This document shows, piece after piece, positions 61,187 to 64,000 of a DNA stretch of 64,000 nucleotides; the first letter of the stretch is position 1; each line of letters starts with the position of its first letter. This DNA comes from Actinokineospora alba. Its GTDB lineage: Bacteria; Actinomycetota; Actinomycetes; Mycobacteriales; Pseudonocardiaceae. The translations under genes were made by a program, and so were the position numbers. The notes under the pieces were generated by a model that had not been told where the DNA came from, did no database searches, and saw only the letters and a list, made by a program, of their open reading frames with translations. The DNA is taken from assembly GCF_004362515.1 (NCBI RefSeq), contig NZ_SNXU01000001.1, positions 3,782,001 through 3,846,000 of the forward strand, read 5' to 3'.

Positions 61187-61642
61187 GTGAAGGGCCTGTG
61201 GAGTGAATTCAAGGCGTTCGCGCTCGGCGGGAACATGTTCGACCTGGCGCTCGGCTTCATCATCGGCACCGCGTTCGCCGCGCTAGTGGAGAGCCTGGCG
61301 GGCAACGTGCTGATGCAGCTGGTCGCGGCGATCTTCGGCAAGCCCGACTTCAGCAGCCTCATGTTCACCGTCAACGGCGCCGAGCTCAAATACGGTGCGT
61401 TCCTCACCGAGCTGTTGAACTTCCTCCTGCTCGGACTTGTGCTGTTCGGCCTGGTCAAGCTCATGAAGAAGGCGGGCCTGGGCAACTTCCGGGCGCAGGG
61501 CAGCCGCGAGTGCCCCTACTGCAAGGAGTTCGTCCCGATCGACGCGCTCAAGTGCAAGTGGTGCACCGCCGACATCGAGCCCGCGCTGCTCGACGAGGAG
61601 GACACGGAGCTCATCGCCTCGCGGACGAAGGTCGCCGAGTAG
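61187..61642 (+). CDS. mscL: MscL-family mechanosensitive channel with C-terminal zinc ribbon
   Basis: This 151-residue protein has the MscL N-terminal helix and pore (FKAFALGGNMFDLALGFIIG), a second membrane helix (LLNFLLLGLVLFGLVKLMKK), and then CPYCKEFVPIDALKCKWC, a CxxC-CxxC zinc ribbon not found in classical MscL (about 130 residues). GTG 61187 follows GAGAGGAG at good spacing; ATG 61148 in frame would add 13 residues. The channel releases solutes under hypo-osmotic stress; the ribbon would be cytosolic. Confidence 0.85.
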   Translation: MKGLWSEFKAFALGGNMFDLALGFIIGTAFAALVESLAGNVLMQLVAAIFGKPDFSSLMFTVNGAELKYGAFLTELLNFLLLGLVLFGLVKLMKKAGLGNFRAQGSRECPYCKEFVPIDALKCKWCTADIEPALLDEEDTELIASRTKVAE

Positions 61643-61645
61643 TAC

Positions 61646-61846
61646 TCACTCCGCGTCCTTGGGCGGGCGGCCTCGCCGGGGGAGGCCGCCCGCGCCGTCG
61701 GGCAGCCGCCCGGCCTCGGCGAGGGCCCGGCGGAGCATGAACTCGATCTGCGCGTTGGTGCTGCGCAGCTCGTCGTTCGCCCACCGGGCCACCGCGTCGT
61801 GCACGGCCGGGTCCAACCGCAGGAGGACCTTCTTGCGCTCGGCCAT
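61646..61846 (-). CDS. Ribbon-helix-helix DNA-binding protein
   Basis: This 66-residue protein has an Arc/CopG-like ribbon-helix-helix: strand KKVLLRLDPAVHDAVARWAN, then helix DELRSTNAQIEFMLRRALAE, and a basic tail GLPRRGRPPKD. The ATG overlaps the stop of the SPFH gene (ATGA), so the two are translated together. It may bind the palindromic operator upstream of the SPFH gene and autoregulate the pair. Confidence 0.85.
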   Translation of the reverse strand: MAERKKVLLRLDPAVHDAVARWANDELRSTNAQIEFMLRRALAEAGRLPDGAGGLPRRGRPPKDAE

Positions 61847-62790
61847 CAGTGGTAGAGCGACCCGGCGTTCACCACGGGCTGGGCCTCGCGGTCACTGCAC
61901 AGCACGACCATCAGGTTGCTGACCATCGCCGCCTTGCGCTCCTCGTCGAGGTCGACCACGTCGTTCTCGGCGAGCCGGGCCAACGCCATCTCCACCATGC
62001 CGACCGCTCCCTCGACGATCCGTGAGCGGGCCGCGACCACCGCGCCCGCCTGCTGCCTGCGCAGCATCGCCTGCGCGATCTCCGGCGCGTACGCCAGGTG
62101 CGTGATGCGCGACTCGATGACCAGCACACCGGCCGCCTCGACCCGGGCGGCGATCTCCGCGGAGAGCTGCCGGGTGATCTCGTCGGCGTTGTCCCGCAGC
62201 GACATCGCGTCCTCGCCGTGGACGTCGTACGGGAACGTGTTGGCGATGTGCCGGACCGCGGTCTCGGTCTGGATGGCGACGAAGGCGATGAAGTCGTCGA
62301 CCTCGAACACCGCGCGGGCGGTGTCCTCGACCTTCCAGACCACCACGGCGGCGATCTCGATCGGGTTGCCGTCGGCGTCGTTGACCTTCATGACCGCGGT
62401 CTCGTGGTTGCGGATCCTGGTCGAGACCTTGCGCCGGGTGGTGAACGGGTTCACCCAGCGCAGGCCGTCGATCCGGACCGTGCCCGTGTAGCGGCCGAGG
62501 AACTGCAGCACCCGGGCCTCGTTGGGCGCCACCATCGTGAGCCCGCCCGCCGCGATGCCGGCGGCGATGACGGCGACGACGCCCAGGACGATCGCCCCCG
62601 CCGCCACCGGCGTGCTGATGTCCACGCCGTGCGCGAGCCCCCCGATGCCGACGCCGATCAGCCCCAGCCCGGCGACCGTCAGCACGAACGCGGCCCCGGC
62701 CAGCGGCAGCCCGGTCGCGCCGAACGCCTCCTTCTCGCGCACTCGCGGCGATGGCAGCACTGGGCGCTCGAAGTCCGGTGGTGTGGTCAT
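61846..62790 (-). CDS. SPFH/band-7 domain membrane protein
   Basis: This 314-residue protein has two N-terminal membrane helices ([40 protein letters not shown]) and an SPFH domain ([60 protein letters not shown]). A C-terminal coiled region follows. SPFH proteins oligomerise on membranes as scaffolds. It is cotranscribed with the ribbon-helix-helix gene. ATG 62790 is chosen because it follows GGGAGGACGCT. Confidence 0.9.
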   Translation of the reverse strand: MTTPPDFERPVLPSPRVREKEAFGATGLPLAGAAFVLTVAGLGLIGVGIGGLAHGVDISTPVAAGAIVLGVVAVIAAGIAAGGLTMVAPNEARVLQFLGRYTGTVRIDGLRWVNPFTTRRKVSTRIRNHETAVMKVNDADGNPIEIAAVVVWKVEDTARAVFEVDDFIAFVAIQTETAVRHIANTFPYDVHGEDAMSLRDNADEITRQLSAEIAARVEAAGVLVIESRITHLAYAPEIAQAMLRRQQAGAVVAARSRIVEGAVGMVEMALARLAENDVVDLDEERKAAMVSNLMVVLCSDREAQPVVNAGSLYH

Positions 62791-62810
62791 AGCGTCCTCC
62801 CCTGGATATC

Positions 62811-62837
62811 TATTGCTAAGCAAAGTGATATCACTTT
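62811..62837. promoter_or_regulatory. Palindromic operator upstream of the SPFH/RHH pair
   Basis: AAAGTGATATCACTTT (62822-62837) is a perfect 16-bp palindrome, and TTGCTAAGCAA next to it is a second, 5-1-5 palindrome. A GATATC also lies at 62805-62810. These AT-rich sites lie about 20-47 bp before the SPFH ATG and are the likely binding sites of a dimeric repressor, perhaps the linked ribbon-helix-helix protein. Confidence 0.65.
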
Positions 62838-62855
62838 TTCGGGGAGCGTGTCCAG

Positions 62856-63290
62856 TCAGCGCCAGCCGTAGCGCTCCCGCAGGGCGGCGGCGACGAGGGT
62901 GAACCGGTCCGCTTCGAGGATCGAGCCCTCACGCCGGAGGTCGTCCTCGCCGAGGTCGAAGAGCCGGTCCAGCCGCAGGTACGACACCCGGGCGTCGCGG
63001 TCCCAGCTGCCGGAGCCGACTTCGAGCCAGTCGTCGCGCTCGCGATCGTGCGGAGTCTTGCTCGACAGCATCAGCGCCCGCAGCCGCGATCCCTCCCGTC
63101 CGACGACCAGCAGCGGCCGGTCCTTGCCGCGTTCCGGATCGTCCTCATAGGGCACCCAGGCCCAGACGATCTCGCCCGGATCAGCGTTCCCGTCGAGATC
63201 CGGGGCGTAGTCGATGGTGGCGGGACGGTCGGTGGACGCCTCCCGGACCGCGCCGCGGGCGGGTCGGGGGTCATCAGAGGTAGCTCGCAC
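62856..63290 (-). CDS. PemK/MazF-like protein without visible antitoxin
   Basis: This 144-residue protein has a PemK/MazF-type SH3-like fold: PGEIVWAWVPYEDDPERGKD, RPLLVVGREGSRLRALMLSS, then WLEVGSGSWDRDARVSYLRL. Such proteins are often endoribonuclease toxins, but larger orphan actinobacterial members of this kind occur too. No antitoxin frame is adjacent. The start is GTG 63290; longer in-frame sequence upstream is not gene-like. Confidence 0.78.
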   Translation of the reverse strand: MRATSDDPRPARGAVREASTDRPATIDYAPDLDGNADPGEIVWAWVPYEDDPERGKDRPLLVVGREGSRLRALMLSSKTPHDRERDDWLEVGSGSWDRDARVSYLRLDRLFDLGEDDLRREGSILEADRFTLVAAALRERYGWR

Positions 63291-63341
63291 GGGGCGCGAG
63301 CGTAGTCGCGCGCGAGCCGGATCCCCGGTAGGACTTGTGGT

Positions 63342-63722
63342 GTGGAGTTCCTGACGAGCCGCGTGATCATCCATCCGCGTGACCCCGAGCGGTCCATGGC
63401 GTTCTACCGCGACGTCCTCGGCCTCGCGATCTTCCGCGAGTTTCCCGGCGGGACGGTGTTCTTCCTCGGCGGCGGACAACTGGAGCTCTCGTCGAAGGGG
63501 TCCGAGCCCGCGTCGCCCGACCTCGCGCTGTGGCTGCAGGTGCGCGACCTCGCGGGCGCCGTCGCCGAACTCCGCGAGCGCGGCGCCGAGTTCACCCGCG
63601 AGCCGCGGCTGGAGCCGTGGGGCCTGCACGAGGCCTGGCTCGCCGATCCGGACGGCGTCCGGATCGTCCTGGTGCAGGTTCCGCCCGACCACCCCATGCG
63701 GCGGGACTCGCGCACACCCTGA
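63342..63722 (+). CDS. VOC/glyoxalase-fold protein
   Basis: This 126-residue vicinal-oxygen-chelate protein has SRVIIHPRDPERSMAFYRDV and VLGLAIFREFPGGTVFFLGG in the first beta-alpha-beta unit and LADPDGVRIVLVQ in the second. Metal-ligand positions include His11 (IIHP), His about 94 (GLHEAW) and a C-terminal acidic position in the strand. It starts at GTG 63342. Members act on small molecules (dioxygenases, resistance proteins, lyases); the substrate is unknown. Confidence 0.88.
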   Translation: MEFLTSRVIIHPRDPERSMAFYRDVLGLAIFREFPGGTVFFLGGGQLELSSKGSEPASPDLALWLQVRDLAGAVAELRERGAEFTREPRLEPWGLHEAWLADPDGVRIVLVQVPPDHPMRRDSRTP

Positions 63723-63797
63723 CCGTCCTCAACCCGTAAGGACTTTCACGGGCCGCCGTGCTCGATGATTCGTGCCCGACGACGTGGAGGTTTCCCA

Positions 63798-64000
63798 ATG
63801 CGCCGCCCTGCCTTGGTGCTCGCCGCCCTTCTCTTGCTGGCGGGGTGCGGCGGCACACCTGCTCCGGCCGGTCAGCCCGAGCCCGGCACGACCGCTCCGA
63901 GGACCACGTCCGCGACCGCGACCGGGGGTTCGTCGAGCCCGGCGCCCGCGGCGGCGGTCCCGGAGAAGCTCCAGTTCACCGCCATGACCGTCGACGGCAA
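63798..64000 (+). CDS. Lipoprotein, probable TlpA/DsbE-like thioredoxin (3' truncated)
   Basis: The gene runs off the window after about 67 codons. The start MRRPALVLAALLLLAGCGG is a lipoprotein signal with the lipobox LAGC (Cys about 17). A Pro/Thr/Ser/Ala-rich linker follows, then EKLQFTAMTVDG. That last segment matches the start of actinobacterial secreted thioredoxins (MPT53/DsbE type), where a WCPxC motif would follow beyond the window. GGAGG lies 7 nt upstream. The lipoprotein call is firm, the thioredoxin call probable. Confidence 0.75.
   Translation, partial: MRRPALVLAALLLLAGCGGTPAPAGQPEPGTTAPRTTSATATGGSSSPAPAAAVPEKLQFTAMTVDG

Overview
The window is GC-rich actinobacterial DNA. Its codon use, frequent GTG starts, Tat-exported PhoD phosphatases, DUF4233, DUF2695 and DUF5753 proteins, and a gene order close to the mycobacterial folC-ndk-rne-rplU-rpmA-obgE-proB-nadD-rsfS-gpgP-octT-degV-comEA-comEC-holA-rpsT backbone all suggest a filamentous actinomycete of the Pseudonocardiaceae type. 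The family placement is an inference. Everything is called from the sequence alone, without database searches.

Left end (1-2587): the 3' end of a large Rhs/YD-repeat protein with a variable C-terminal toxin-like tip, followed by two small cytosolic proteins in the usual position of immunity genes.

2584-13894 (minus strand): eleven tightly coupled genes. In transcription order they encode an ATP-grasp ligase, a DUF4213/DUF364 protein, a cysteine-synthase-like PLP enzyme, a dipeptide-epimerase-like enolase-superfamily enzyme, an MFS exporter, a SAM methyltransferase, a peptide/nickel-type ABC importer (Tat lipoprotein, two permeases, one fused double ATPase) and a GNAT acetyltransferase. Nine of the ten junctions are 4-base ATGA or GTGA overlaps and the tenth is a 14-bp gap. 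A 15-bp Fur-family, Zur-like operator sits about 40 bp upstream of the first gene. The whole reads as a make-export-reimport system for a small metal chelator, probably a zincophore, and is the strongest novelty candidate in the window.

14015-31242: folC and its DUF4233 partner, then an accessory stretch. It holds a cold-shock-like protein, a two-component system, a small membrane protein, an MNT/HEPN toxin-antitoxin-like pair under striking palindromic operators, an orphan DUF5753 regulator, two PhoD-type phosphatases, a transmembrane reductase near a PepSY protein, secreted proteins of unknown role, ndk, and a three-gene set of small proteins.

31284-45599: a NodIJ-like ABC-2 exporter, an HD-domain protein, and the radical SAM (TIGR03960)/DUF2344/RNase E/L21/L27/Obg/ProB backbone. 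That backbone is interrupted by an opposite-strand secreted subtilase and a short acidic peptide gene.

45645-49987 (minus strand): a RecQ-like helicase with a phosphoribosyltransferase-like tail, a PEP mutase/isocitrate lyase-family enzyme, an unusually short P450-like protein and a nitroreductase.

50236-60971: nadD, rsfS, gpgP, octT, degV, comEA, comEC, thrC under a SAM-I riboswitch, holA, a thioesterase and rpsT. Large palindromic repeats fill two convergent gaps. Right end: a MscL channel with a zinc ribbon, an SPFH/ribbon-helix-helix gene pair with a palindromic operator, an orphan PemK-like protein, a VOC protein and the start of a lipoprotein, probably TlpA-like. No rRNA, tRNA, CRISPR array or recognisable insertion sequence was seen. 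No gene-free stretch exceeds 300 bases.
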